Shown one piece after another: positions 48,943-57,370 of a DNA stretch of 64,000 nucleotides. The DNA lies in contig JACYLQ010000015.1 in the NCBI GenBank assembly GCA_015272395.1, positions 24,220-88,219 on the forward strand, written 5' to 3'. Below the pieces are notes generated by a model, which was given only the letters and a program-made list of their open reading frames with translations, searched no databases and had not been told where the DNA came from. Positions within the stretch are counted from its first letter, which is position 1. Each line of letters begins with the position of its first letter. This stretch comes from Calothrix sp. C42_A2020_038 (lineage in GTDB: Bacteria; Cyanobacteriota; Cyanobacteriia; Cyanobacteriales; Nostocaceae). A program made the translations under genes and the position numbers.

Positions 48943-49956
48943 ATGAACATCAAACGGCGTCGTTTTTTAACTACTTCTGGAATTACTGTTGCTACTGTTT
49001 TATCATCACTGCGGCAAGTTCAAGGAGTACCACCACAAACAATAATCAAACCACCGCGTATACGAGTTGGAGATACTATTGGTTTGGTGGCGCCAGCAAG
49101 TGTTATTGAACAAAGTGATATTGACTACGCTCGAAAAGCTTTAACAGATTTAGGTTTAAAAGTCAAGTTAGGTAAGCATATTTTAGAGCGATATGGATAT
49201 TTAGCGGGAAAAGACACCGAGCGCGCGTTTGATATTAACGAAATGTTTACAGATAAGTCAGTACAAGCTATTTTGGCAATGCGTGGAGGTTGGGGTTGTA
49301 ACCGAATATTGCCACTGCTTAACTACACCCGTATACGCAATAATCCCAAAATTTTGATTGGTTATAGCGATATTACATCTTTATTACTAGCAATTGGCGC
49401 CCGTAGTCGAATTGTCACATTTCACAGTCTTGTAGCAACTTCCAGCTGGAACGAATTTACGCTTTCTTACCTCAGACCTATTCTATTTGATGGTGTGACT
49501 ATGATAATGCAAAATCTGACAACAGAAGTTGGGATTGAAGTGATCACACCGGGTAAAGCTAAAGGTAAACTTGTTGGTGGTAATTTATCTGTATTGTGTG
49601 CGATGATTGGTTCACCATATCTACCATCTTGGAATCGTCGTATTTTATTTGTTGAGGATATCGGTGAGGATGTGTACCGCGTTGATAGAATGCTAACGCA
49701 GTTAAAAAATGCAGGAATTCTCTATCAAATATCTGGATTTATTTTTGGACAATGTACTAACTGTAAACCAGGAGAGGCGCCGACTTTTGTATTAGCACAA
49801 GTACTAAGAGACCATATTCAACCTCTAGGTATTCCAGCTTGGTACGGTTCAATGATTGGTCATATTAGAAATAAATTTACTGTTCCTTTGGGTATAGATG
49901 TAGAAATTGATGCCAGTGCAGGAACTATAAAAATGTTGGAGTCCGCAGTGGAGTAA
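48943..49956 (+). CDS. S66-family LD-carboxypeptidase, Tat-exported
   Basis: A serine peptidase of the LD-carboxypeptidase family, whose members trim the terminal D-residue of murein tetrapeptides or, as in MccF, cleave modified peptide antibiotics. The N-terminus has a twin-arginine-like signal (KRRRFLTTSG) and a hydrophobic stretch. The nucleophile Ser lies in IGYSDITSL, the Glu in LFVEDIGED and the His in GSMIGHIRNKFTVPLG. At 337 residues it is normal. ATG 48943 and GTG 48940 are both possible starts. Its divergent neighbour is the amidoligase. Confidence 0.85.
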   Translation: MNIKRRRFLTTSGITVATVLSSLRQVQGVPPQTIIKPPRIRVGDTIGLVAPASVIEQSDIDYARKALTDLGLKVKLGKHILERYGYLAGKDTERAFDINEMFTDKSVQAILAMRGGWGCNRILPLLNYTRIRNNPKILIGYSDITSLLLAIGARSRIVTFHSLVATSSWNEFTLSYLRPILFDGVTMIMQNLTTEVGIEVITPGKAKGKLVGGNLSVLCAMIGSPYLPSWNRRILFVEDIGEDVYRVDRMLTQLKNAGILYQISGFIFGQCTNCKPGEAPTFVLAQVLRDHIQPLGIPAWYGSMIGHIRNKFTVPLGIDVEIDASAGTIKMLESAVE

Positions 49957-49958
49957 TG

Positions 49959-50010
49959 GGCAACGGATGTAACGGATGTAACGGATGGTTTATTCGTTAT
50001 AAATCAATAC
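49959..50010. repeat. CAACGGATG element, partial copy C
   Basis: Three tandem nine-base units (CAACGGATG, TAACGGATG, TAACGGATG) followed by gtttattcgtta, immediately after the S66 stop codon. Only the left half of the element is recognisable. Confidence 0.6.
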
Positions 50011-50246
50011 GGTTAAGTTAGACCAAAAGTAGGTTAGCCAGCTACAGAAATTGCGGAGGAAGGTTCCCGACCTTGAGTAAAGTGGCGTTGGAACTGTCTT
50101 CGTAATCCAACATTTTCAAACTTTTGTTTAACCCAACCTACATATAATACATTGAATTTGACGTTACTGAAAAGAAGTATGAATCAAATTTTATGGATAA
50201 CCAAAACTTATTTTATAATTATTACCTAATATAAGGATTAAGTGCT

Positions 50247-50477
50247 ATGGAAAGTATTAAAATACGTTCTCATGTTGGCGCCGATGGTATTTTACATTTA
50301 GATATTCCTGTAGAAATGACAGATACAGAAATTGAAGTTACATTAACAATTCAAAAATTAACACCACAAAAAGGGTGGGCGCCTGGTTTCTTTGAAGAAG
50401 TAATTGGTGGTTGGGTAGGAGAACCACTATCAAGACCGGAACAGCGAGAATATGAAACTAGGGAGCAGCTATTTTGA
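50247..50477 (+). CDS. Antitoxin of a PIN-type toxin-antitoxin pair
   Basis: A 76-residue protein with an N-terminal strand-rich part (MESIKIRSHVGADGILHLDIP) resembling DNA-binding swapped-hairpin antitoxins. An acidic, aromatic C-terminal tail (PGFFEEVIGGW, PEQREYETREQLF) is the sort of segment that wraps the toxin. The identification depends on the overlapping PIN-domain gene. It presumably autorepresses the pair. Confidence 0.72.
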   Translation: MESIKIRSHVGADGILHLDIPVEMTDTEIEVTLTIQKLTPQKGWAPGFFEEVIGGWVGEPLSRPEQREYETREQLF

Positions 50478-50881
50478 CTTATCTGCTTGATTCAAACGTT
50501 TGTATCCGCTTGATAAATAATAGCAGTCCTGCGGTAACATCTCAACTTACAGCACAACAGCCAGAAGATATTTTAGTTTCCGCCATAACGCAATTGGAAC
50601 TATATTATGGTGCTTATCGTAGTGCCCAACGCGACAAAAATTTACAAATATTGCAACGGTTTTTTATACAATTTAACATTATAGGTTTAGACTCAGAAGT
50701 TGCAAAAGTAACAAGTAGAATTAGAGCCGAATTAGCAGCTATGGGTACACCTATTGGTCCCTACGATGTGCAAATAGCAGCAATAGCTTTGACAAATTAT
50801 TTAATATTGGTAACACACAACACGGGTGAATTTAGTAGAGTTAATGGATTACGAATTGAAGATTGGGAGGAAGAAAGTTGA
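50474..50881 (+). CDS. VapC-type PIN-domain ribonuclease toxin
   Basis: A 135-residue PIN nuclease. Acidic metal ligands are in LLDSNV (Asp6), TQLELYYGA (Glu44) and GPYDVQIAA (Asp99), followed by THNTGEF. Such toxins cut tRNA or rRNA when the antitoxin is degraded. It begins at TTG 50474, and the TTGA overlap with the antitoxin stop indicates coupled translation. A degenerate CAACGGATG repeat lies 30 bases downstream. Confidence 0.82.
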   Translation: MTYLLDSNVCIRLINNSSPAVTSQLTAQQPEDILVSAITQLELYYGAYRSAQRDKNLQILQRFFIQFNIIGLDSEVAKVTSRIRAELAAMGTPIGPYDVQIAAIALTNYLILVTHNTGEFSRVNGLRIEDWEEES

Positions 50882-50912
50882 GTTGGATTCCGAAAACTAT
50901 TCTAGATGAATA

Positions 50913-50966
50913 GACAACGGATGTAACGGATGGTTTATTCGTTACATTCGCTATATCCATTGCTTG
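50913..50966. repeat. CAACGGATG element, short copy D
   Basis: ACAACGGATGTAACGGATGG is followed by tttattcgttacat, then a degenerate inverse CATTCGCTATATCCATTGC. It lies in the 85-base gap between the toxin gene and the convergent nucleotidyltransferase. Confidence 0.6.
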
Positions 50967-51857
50967 CTATTCTCTATTTCTATAATCAACTAATGTTTGT
51001 AAATATGCATTTGGCATACCAACATCAAAAAATTTACCTTGAACTACATAACCTGTCATATCCGCACGCTTTCTAAGTACATCGAGGCAAGTAGTAAGTT
51101 GAAACTCTCCCTTCAGTCGCACGTTGTTGTTTATATCTTCTTCCAAACAATCAAAGATAGTTGGAGTGAGCGCATATAATCCAAAAATGCTCAAAAACTC
51201 ATCGTCTTTTAACCCTTCTACACGTAAATTTTCACGCGCGTAATCAATAGCGGGTTTTTCAGAAACTTGAGTTATGGATAAAATTGAGTTCGGTTGTTGC
51301 CAAGTTCCAGTAACACAGCCAACTTTATGTAAAAGCTCTGAACTGACTGTAGTTAAACCAATAACACTATGATTAACTTTGTCGTATATGTCTAAAACTT
51401 GTTTAGCACAAGATTTGTTCTCGGTAGATGTATATATATGGTCACCCAGCATTAATAAAAATGGTTCATCTGCAACCCATTCTTTTGCACAATATACAGC
51501 GTGACCATAACCTTCCTGCTGAGATTGTGTTAAAACTGTAATTCGGTCGCCGATATCAACTAAATATTTACTAAATTTCTGATTATCAGGTGTTAGTTTC
51601 TCAAACAATGCAGCACTAGGTGGTCGTTTGAACAATTTCTTAAAAATTGCCTTATCATCTGGCTGTACAACTATTGCGATTTCTTCAATTCCCGCACTTA
51701 GTGCTTCTTCAATAATCAGTAAAACTACAGGTTTGGCGCGACCATCTTTATCTATAACCGGAAAAAGTTCTTTTTTAACTACTTTGGTGGTTGGAAACAA
51801 CCGAGTTCCAAACCCTGCTGCGGGAATAACTGCTTTCTTGATTTTAGTTACTGGCAT
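50967..51857 (-). CDS. UTP-glucose-1-phosphate uridylyltransferase-like nucleotidyltransferase
   Basis: A 296-residue sugar-1-phosphate nucleotidyltransferase of the GalU/RfbA fold. It has the activation loop PAAGFGTRLFPTTK, GYGHAVYCA and MLGDHIY with a metal-binding Asp. GKFFDVGMPNAYLQT near the C-terminus is the GalU-like second metal site. It should make an NDP-sugar, probably UDP-linked. It begins inside the 3' end of the GHMP kinase gene (overlap 14 bases), so the kinase may supply its sugar-1-phosphate. Confidence 0.82.
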   Translation of the reverse strand: MPVTKIKKAVIPAAGFGTRLFPTTKVVKKELFPVIDKDGRAKPVVLLIIEEALSAGIEEIAIVVQPDDKAIFKKLFKRPPSAALFEKLTPDNQKFSKYLVDIGDRITVLTQSQQEGYGHAVYCAKEWVADEPFLLMLGDHIYTSTENKSCAKQVLDIYDKVNHSVIGLTTVSSELLHKVGCVTGTWQQPNSILSITQVSEKPAIDYARENLRVEGLKDDEFLSIFGLYALTPTIFDCLEEDINNNVRLKGEFQLTTCLDVLRKRADMTGYVVQGKFFDVGMPNAYLQTLVDYRNRE

Positions 51858-52887
51858 AAATCGTTAGTTTCAAACACTGCATTTGCGGAAAGTCACGTTT
51901 GATAATTTCCATGACTCGTTGCTGGTTCTCCTCATCTCTTACAATAAACTGCGCTGTTCCATCTCCTTGCGAACCAACTCCTTTACCTCCTAAAATATAA
52001 GGCTGAATTGGCTGATACTCCAGTAAGTCATGTAACACAGGCGCCGTTAGTTGTTCTGGACAAGCCGGAATTAGATGCGCGTCAAATTCAGCTTGTGCAG
52101 TTTGCATTAATTTACCAAGTCGCTCTGCATCACCCGCTTGCAAAGCATCAATTGCAGCTTCAGTAATGTTATAGCTGACCTTACTAAGATACTTTTGGAC
52201 ATTGATTTGAACAGGATTTTTTGCAAAAGGATAACATTCGTTGAGTTTGAATAGTATTTGCTGAGTATTTTTACTCGCATTCAAATCGACCACCACAAAG
52301 TAAAGGTTCTTGGGTACTTTCAACTCAATTGTCTCCACGCGCTCACGATCAAATACCATTGCGATGGGACGATTTCCATATGCACACCCCTGATCCATGC
52401 GTCCACATTGAGAAGGCGTTGTAATCTCTCCTAAATAAGCAAACTCCATTTCCCCACGTTGCGTCAACTTCAAGTTATACACCTGATTGAACGCTCTTGC
52501 CACTAAAACACAAATAGCCGCACTCGAAGATAAACCCTTTTGAATTGGTAAATCTGTCAAATAATTGTCTATTTCTAAACCACCAACTTTAAAGTATGAC
52601 AAAAATTGATATGCAACTCCTGCTGCATAACTAAAAAAACCTCCTTTCTGCGCTTCTGCTAGTAAAACTTCTCTTTCCATAGATAAAGCTAGTATCTTCC
52701 CAGCTTGAACTGATGTACGCAAAATCAACTTATTCGGATGCGATACCGCTTCTGCATATAGCCCTTGATTTGTTCCTACTAGCAATGTATATCCCACTCC
52801 CAACTCTGGATTATAGCGACGATAACCCCCCGCCCAGTCACTATGCTCACCAAACAAACACAGGCGCCCTGGTACAAATAACTTCAT
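51844..52887 (-). CDS. GHMP-family sugar kinase
   Basis: A 347-residue kinase. Motif 1 is PGRLCLFGEHSDW, motif 2 the ATP loop PIQKGLSSSAAICVLV (about residues 124-139), and motif 3 GGKGVGSQGDGTAQF. The first motif resembles galactokinase and glucuronokinase, which phosphorylate the anomeric position. Combined with the overlapping nucleotidyltransferase, a salvage route from a free sugar or uronic acid to an NDP-sugar is likely; which sugar is unknown. Its promoter region carries three nine-base tandem repeats. Confidence 0.8.
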   Translation of the reverse strand: MKLFVPGRLCLFGEHSDWAGGYRRYNPELGVGYTLLVGTNQGLYAEAVSHPNKLILRTSVQAGKILALSMEREVLLAEAQKGGFFSYAAGVAYQFLSYFKVGGLEIDNYLTDLPIQKGLSSSAAICVLVARAFNQVYNLKLTQRGEMEFAYLGEITTPSQCGRMDQGCAYGNRPIAMVFDRERVETIELKVPKNLYFVVVDLNASKNTQQILFKLNECYPFAKNPVQINVQKYLSKVSYNITEAAIDALQAGDAERLGKLMQTAQAEFDAHLIPACPEQLTAPVLHDLLEYQPIQPYILGGKGVGSQGDGTAQFIVRDEENQQRVMEIIKRDFPQMQCLKLTIYASN

Positions 52888-52916
52888 AAACTAAATCTGA
52901 AACTAGCAACTTGATT

Positions 52917-52943
52917 ATGTAGTATATATAGTATATGTAGTAT
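52917..52943. repeat. Nine-base tandem repeat in a divergent promoter region
   Basis: Three units (ATGTAGTAT, ATATAGTAT, ATGTAGTAT) stand between the GHMP kinase (minus) and the GNAT gene (plus). Just after them, gggtgaaacgtagtgtaactcaacctac looks like part of a common cyanobacterial dispersed repeat. Confidence 0.6.
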
Positions 52944-53008
52944 GAGTAGATTGGGTGAAACGTAGTGTAACTCAACCTACATTCAACGTAGACATTCAAA
53001 TAATATAA

Positions 53009-53893
53009 ATGGAAAACTATCGCTTTCAACGCTCATTTGCAGAAGAGGCTACTCTTAGTTCCAAGCTATTCAACCTACTAGAAATAGTTTTCCCTGGAGC
53101 AAGACTTACTGAACTGGCAGAAAATGCCAGAAAATTAGGTGTCGCATGGGAAGATGCATCAACTCCATTCGCACGTTTTGGCGATGATGGTAGTTTAATT
53201 GCTCATGTCGGTGTTTTGGAAATTCCAATGCGGTTAATGGGGAAAGATGTCATAGTTGGTGGAGTTCATGCTGTATCGACTCATCCTGACCATCGTAGAC
53301 GTGGTTACTATCGCGAAATTATGAATGAGGTGTTAGATTATTGCGACAAACGCTACGAAACTTTGGTGTTAACAACTTCTAATCCAGAATTTTATCAACC
53401 GTTTGGGTTCCGCTTTCTCCAAGAACACAGCTTTCAAGCTACATGTAGCTCCTCTGGTGGTACCAATGGAATGCGTTTGCTTGATACTAGCGATGTCGAT
53501 GATGTTAAACTACTGCATCGACTACTGGAAACGCGGGCGCCTGTGTCTAACATAGTTGGCATCTATAACGAAAAGCCTCTGTTTGTAGTCATTGAAGCTA
53601 GCAGGGCTTTGTATTATTTTCCTGAATTGGACTGTATTGCCTGTATGGAAATTCAAGATAACCAACTTCTGCTATTTGATTTGGTGGCGCCGCAAATTTT
53701 TGCTTTACAAGACCTTATAGAAAGAATACCTCAACCAATCCAAAACTGTTGTATTTATTTTAGTCCGGATTGCCTGAACACAGATGTAAAACCATCTCCG
53801 GAAAAATTAGAAGGAGACTCGTGCTTAATGGTTCGCGGTACATTTACTCCCGAACACCAAAAATTTATGCTGCCTCGTTCCGCGCGTTGCTAA
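53009..53893 (+). CDS. GNAT-family N-acetyltransferase (Eis-like)
   Basis: A 294-residue acetyltransferase. The acetyl-CoA binding signature is AVSTHPDHRRRGYYREIMNEVLDYC (about residues 89-113, R/Q-x-x-G-x-G/Y type), followed by YQPFGFRFL typical of the Eis/DUF4527-like group. The C-terminal third is a second, less conserved domain. The acceptor amine is unknown. It is a single gene. Confidence 0.78.
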   Translation: MENYRFQRSFAEEATLSSKLFNLLEIVFPGARLTELAENARKLGVAWEDASTPFARFGDDGSLIAHVGVLEIPMRLMGKDVIVGGVHAVSTHPDHRRRGYYREIMNEVLDYCDKRYETLVLTTSNPEFYQPFGFRFLQEHSFQATCSSSGGTNGMRLLDTSDVDDVKLLHRLLETRAPVSNIVGIYNEKPLFVVIEASRALYYFPELDCIACMEIQDNQLLLFDLVAPQIFALQDLIERIPQPIQNCCIYFSPDCLNTDVKPSPEKLEGDSCLMVRGTFTPEHQKFMLPRSARC

Positions 53894-54292
53894 GACAACC
53901 TCGAAATTTTTTCGACCTTTAAGTATATTTACTTGCCAAATACAAAAAAATTGTGATACAACATTCTGCATGTAGCTAGATATTAACCGCAGGATAGATA
54001 CAATACCCTTATATTTTCTGCTACTAGATAGGTTTTGTGCTTTGTCTTACTTTCTCATACTCATAGTTGTTCATTTTGAACTGTGAGTTTTTGACTAGTG
54101 CCAGCTCACAAACTGTCACTCACCGAACTCCGCAACTATTTACACAGGAGATATTCTTAATTTGTGCAAGGAGTGATACCACTTCACCATATGTTTGCCA
54201 CAGGTAATTTTCGCAATACTCCTCTGTTTCTGGGGTAGAGAAGTACCTCAAATGTTGCAGTAAACACGTGAATTGGTATTAAGTTATACGGG
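53894..54292 (+). ncRNA. Possible small RNA upstream of a terminator (unassigned)
   Basis: No ORF of note precedes the strong plus-strand terminator at 54293-54328, which is 400 bases from the nearest upstream stop codon. Several short complementary segments (for example AAGGAGT near 54169 and ACTCCTC near 54219) suggest structure. No family was recognised. The 5' end is not defined; the span given is the whole spacer. Confidence 0.25.
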
Positions 54293-54328
54293 GAAGCGCT
54301 GGAGTCGTCAAAATCCAAGCGCTTTTTT
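54293..54328 (+). terminator. Rho-independent terminator
   Basis: AAGCGCTGGA and TCCAAGCGCTT pair with one bulge, followed by TTTTTT. It belongs to the plus strand, on which no gene ends nearby. Confidence 0.7.
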
Positions 54329-54545
54329 ATGTGCGTACATAAAAGACACTTTATACAACAAACTGAGTGAAAATGTCATATTTCATTCAGAGATAATTTT
54401 GCTGTGTGTGTGAAAAGAAGTATTGTTTCTCACATTTAGCAAATTGTGGGAAACATATAATATGTTGTAACGCTTGAGATGTAGGAATGTCATCTGCAAC
54501 TTGTTTAAGATTTTGTAATATTTATAAATTTAGAGACCATCAATA

Positions 54546-54625
54546 AACTTCCCTCTCTGTTGTCTCTATGCCTGGAGTGGTAAATTATTACCACTTCAAA
54601 CACAAAATATACAGAGAGGGAAGTT
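54546..54625. repeat. Nested inverted-repeat element
   Basis: AACTTCCCTCTCTGT (54546-54560) and ACAGAGAGGGAAGTT (54611-54625) are a perfect 15-base inverted repeat. Inside, AGTGGTAA (54576-54583) and TTACCACT (54588-54595) form a second perfect hairpin. It lies 40 bases beyond the leuS stop codon and could terminate leuS or be a miniature mobile element. Confidence 0.75.
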
Positions 54626-54665
54626 AAGATCAAAATTTTTAGGTATTTATTTAACTGGAAGTCAC

Positions 54666-57254
54666 TTAAGCGACAACAAAATTAACTAACTTGCCAGGTA
54701 CAACTATCACCTTTTTAATCTCTTTGCCTTCGATATGACGTTTGGTAACTTCAGAATTAAGGGCAAACTGTTCTAAACCAATCTTGTCGAGATTAGCTGG
54801 CGCCTGTAAGTCACCGCGTTTTTTTCCGTTGATTTGAATTACTAAGGTAATTTCATCTACAGCTAAGGCTTCTGGTTCAAACTTTAACCATTCATGAGTA
54901 TGTACTGATTCGGTATTACCTAATTGATGCCATAACTCATCTGCGATGTGCGGTGCAAACGGCGCCAACAATACTATCAATGTATTTATACCTTCAGCGT
55001 ACACAGGTGACTGTTTACAATCTGCATCTGCAAGAGCATTACTCAATTTCATTAACTCAGAGATTGCCGTGTTAAATTGATACCCACCTTCGATATCTTC
55101 CGTAATTTCCTTGATAGCGATATGGATTGCCCGACGTAAGTCTTTTTCAATTTTGGATTGTGGATTTTTGATTTGAGATTGGTCAATTTTCTGGCTTGAA
55201 CCTCCAGCGGCAATAAACTCTGTGACAAGGCGCCAGACTCTATTCAAAAAACGAAACTGTCCTTCAACATCAGCTTCGTCCCACTCCAAATCTTTTTCGG
55301 GTGGTGCTTTGAACAAAATAAACATGCGTGCGGTGTCGATACCATATTTAGCAATGACATCTTCAGGCGCCACACCGTTACCTTTGGATTTGGACATGGT
55401 AGCGTAAACAAGCTGTAAAGGTTCACCAGTTTTTGGGTCGCGAGGATCCTCAGCATTAACTAAACTTGTGGGAACCCACTTATCTTTATCTGATTTATTG
55501 GGGTTCATATATGTCAAACCCTGTACCATTCCTTGAGTTAATAACCGTTGGAAAGGTTCATCAAAGTTCAATAAACCCCTATCGCGCAATACTTTGGTAA
55601 AGAAACGCGAGTACAACAAGTGTAAAATCGCGTGTTCAATACCACCAACATATTGGTCAACGGGCATAAAATCGTTGACTCTACTGGGTTCAAATATTTT
55701 GTCTTCGTTTTTGGCATCGGTAAACCGTAAGAAGTACCAAGACGAATCAATAAAAGTATCCATCGTATCGGTTTCGCGTTGCGCTGGAGTACCACAACTT
55801 GGACAAGGTACATTTTTCCAGCTTTCTAAAGAAGCCAACGGCGAACCACCGCGTCCTGTTAGCTCAACGTCATCAGGCAATTTTACAGGTAAATCACTAT
55901 CAGGCACAGGAACGGCGCCGCAGTTAGGACAGTGGATAATTGGAATTGGGGCGCCCCAGTAGCGCTGACGTGAAATTAACCAGTCGCGTAAACGGTATTG
56001 AATACGGGCTTTACCATAACCTTGTTTTTCGGCATACTCAACTACAGCTTTCTTGGCATCAACTGAAGCCATCCCATCAAATTGCTGTGAGTTTACCAAC
56101 ACACCCGGTTCAGTATAAGCAGCTTTTAATGTCTGTTGTGGAACAGGCATCTTGCCTGTGTCCTCTACAATTACAACTTTAATCGGTAAATTTTGGTCTT
56201 TAGCAAATTTAAAATCGCGCGCATCGTGTGCAGGTACACCCATTACGGCGCCAGTACCGTACTCATACAATACGTAATCAGCAATCCAAATTGGAATTTC
56301 TTCGCCTGTAAATGGATTAATTGCTTTACCACCCGTACTCATACCGCGTTTGGGTTTATCTTCTGCAGTACGTTCCATCTCACTTTGGTTGCTAACTTCC
56401 TGTACAAAAGCTTGAACAGCTGCTTTTTGTTCTGGAGTAGTTACTTTTTCTGTTAACGGGTGTTCCGGCGCCAACACCACATAGCTAACTCCATAGACTG
56501 TATCAGGGCGTGTAGTATAGACTCCTATTTTTTCATCTTGACCAACAACGGGAAACTCCAAATAGGCACCAGTTGATTTACCTATCCAGTTAGCCTGCAT
56601 TAGTTTTACTCGCTCAGGCCATCCCGGCAACTTATCGAGGTCGTTCAATAACTCTTCAGCATAGTCAGTAATCTTCAAAAACCACTGCCGTAATAATTTT
56701 CGCTCAACAATGGCGCCACTACGCCACGAACGTCCATCAATGACCTGTTCATTAGCTACCACTGTTTGGTCTACAGGGTCCCAGTTAACAGCAGCTTCTT
56801 TTTGATACGCTAATCCTGCTTGAAAAAATCGCAAAAAAATCCACTGTGTCCACTTATAATAGTCAGGTGAACAGGTAGCAACTTCGCAGTCCCAGTCTAT
56901 AGAGTAACCAAGACGCTTCAATTGTTGCCGCATTTGCTCAATATTTTGATAAGTCCACTTAGCTGGAGGTACACCTCGGTCAATAGCTGCGTTTTCAGCA
57001 GGTAAACCAAAAGCATCCCAACCCATTGGATGTAGTACCCGATACCCTTGCATTCTCTTGAGGCGCGCGATTGCATCAGTTATCGTGTAGTTACGAACGT
57101 GACCCATGTGTAAACTACCCGATGGATATGGGAACATAGAAAGTGCATAAAATTTTGGCTTATTGCTATCAATTACAGTCTTGTCTAAGCCAAGTTCAGC
57201 CCATGTATTTTGCCATTTTTCCTCAATGTCTGCTGGGTTATATCGGGACTCCAC
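54666..57254 (-). CDS. leuS: Leucyl-tRNA synthetase
   Basis: Class I synthetase charging tRNA-Leu. The HIGH-type motif is [11 protein letters not shown] (about residue 48-58), followed by the CP1 editing domain, and the KMSKS-type motif is [10 protein letters not shown] near residue 621. At 862 residues it is full length. Two repeat-derived segments are translated in frame. One in the editing domain ([12 protein letters not shown], about residues 364-375) comes from a dispersed hairpin repeat. One before the anticodon-binding domain ([16 protein letters not shown], about 690-705) comes from heptamer repeats. Both fall in loops that vary among LeuS proteins, so activity is probably unharmed. 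Confidence 0.97.
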   Translation of the reverse strand: MESRYNPADIEEKWQNTWAELGLDKTVIDSNKPKFYALSMFPYPSGSLHMGHVRNYTITDAIARLKRMQGYRVLHPMGWDAFGLPAENAAIDRGVPPAKWTYQNIEQMRQQLKRLGYSIDWDCEVATCSPDYYKWTQWIFLRFFQAGLAYQKEAAVNWDPVDQTVVANEQVIDGRSWRSGAIVERKLLRQWFLKITDYAEELLNDLDKLPGWPERVKLMQANWIGKSTGAYLEFPVVGQDEKIGVYTTRPDTVYGVSYVVLAPEHPLTEKVTTPEQKAAVQAFVQEVSNQSEMERTAEDKPKRGMSTGGKAINPFTGEEIPIWIADYVLYEYGTGAVMGVPAHDARDFKFAKDQNLPIKVVIVEDTGKMPVPQQTLKAAYTEPGVLVNSQQFDGMASVDAKKAVVEYAEKQGYGKARIQYRLRDWLISRQRYWGAPIPIIHCPNCGAVPVPDSDLPVKLPDDVELTGRGGSPLASLESWKNVPCPSCGTPAQRETDTMDTFIDSSWYFLRFTDAKNEDKIFEPSRVNDFMPVDQYVGGIEHAILHLLYSRFFTKVLRDRGLLNFDEPFQRLLTQGMVQGLTYMNPNKSDKDKWVPTSLVNAEDPRDPKTGEPLQLVYATMSKSKGNGVAPEDVIAKYGIDTARMFILFKAPPEKDLEWDEADVEGQFRFLNRVWRLVTEFIAAGGSSQKIDQSQIKNPQSKIEKDLRRAIHIAIKEITEDIEGGYQFNTAISELMKLSNALADADCKQSPVYAEGINTLIVLLAPFAPHIADELWHQLGNTESVHTHEWLKFEPEALAVDEITLVIQINGKKRGDLQAPANLDKIGLEQFALNSEVTKRHIEGKEIKKVIVVPGKLVNFVVA
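55151..55185. repeat. Heptamer repeat run inside leuS
   Basis: Five degenerate heptamers (TTTTGGA, TTGTGGA, TTTTTGA, TTTGAGA, TTGGTCA) lie within the leuS coding region and are read as a Gln/Lys/Ile-rich segment. They match the units at 34876-34903. Confidence 0.65.
56135..56163. repeat. TTGTGG hairpin repeat inside leuS, copy 5
   Basis: GTTGTGGAACAGGCATCTTG continues into cctgtgtcc; ACAGGCA and TGCCTGT (56143-56159) form a perfect stem. The sequence matches the intergenic copy at 58325-58362 at nearly every position of its core. Confidence 0.7.
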
Positions 57255-57322
57255 TGCTAATACTCCTATGCGTTAAATCATAACTTCTGCTTCGTTATTG
57301 TTACATACTATTCATTGGCTAG

Positions 57323-57351
57323 ATTCTCGACTTTTTGAAAAAGCCGAGAAT
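57323..57351 (-). terminator. Hairpin between nifX and leuS
   Basis: ATTCTCG and CGAGAAT are inverted around a CTTTTTGAAAAAG core that extends the pairing. It follows the nifX stop codon on the minus strand; no T-run follows, so termination may be partial. Confidence 0.5.
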
Positions 57352-57370
57352 ATGAGTTTTACCACAAATT

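Noticed and set aside
48915..49109. 64-codon frame overlapping the S66 start, considered as a precursor peptide for the amidoligase
   Set aside because: It is out of frame with the S66 gene over most of its length, its ribosome site is too far away, and its composition follows the other frame.
55594..55962. 122-codon antisense frame inside leuS
   Set aside because: It is a shadow of a conserved synthetase gene.
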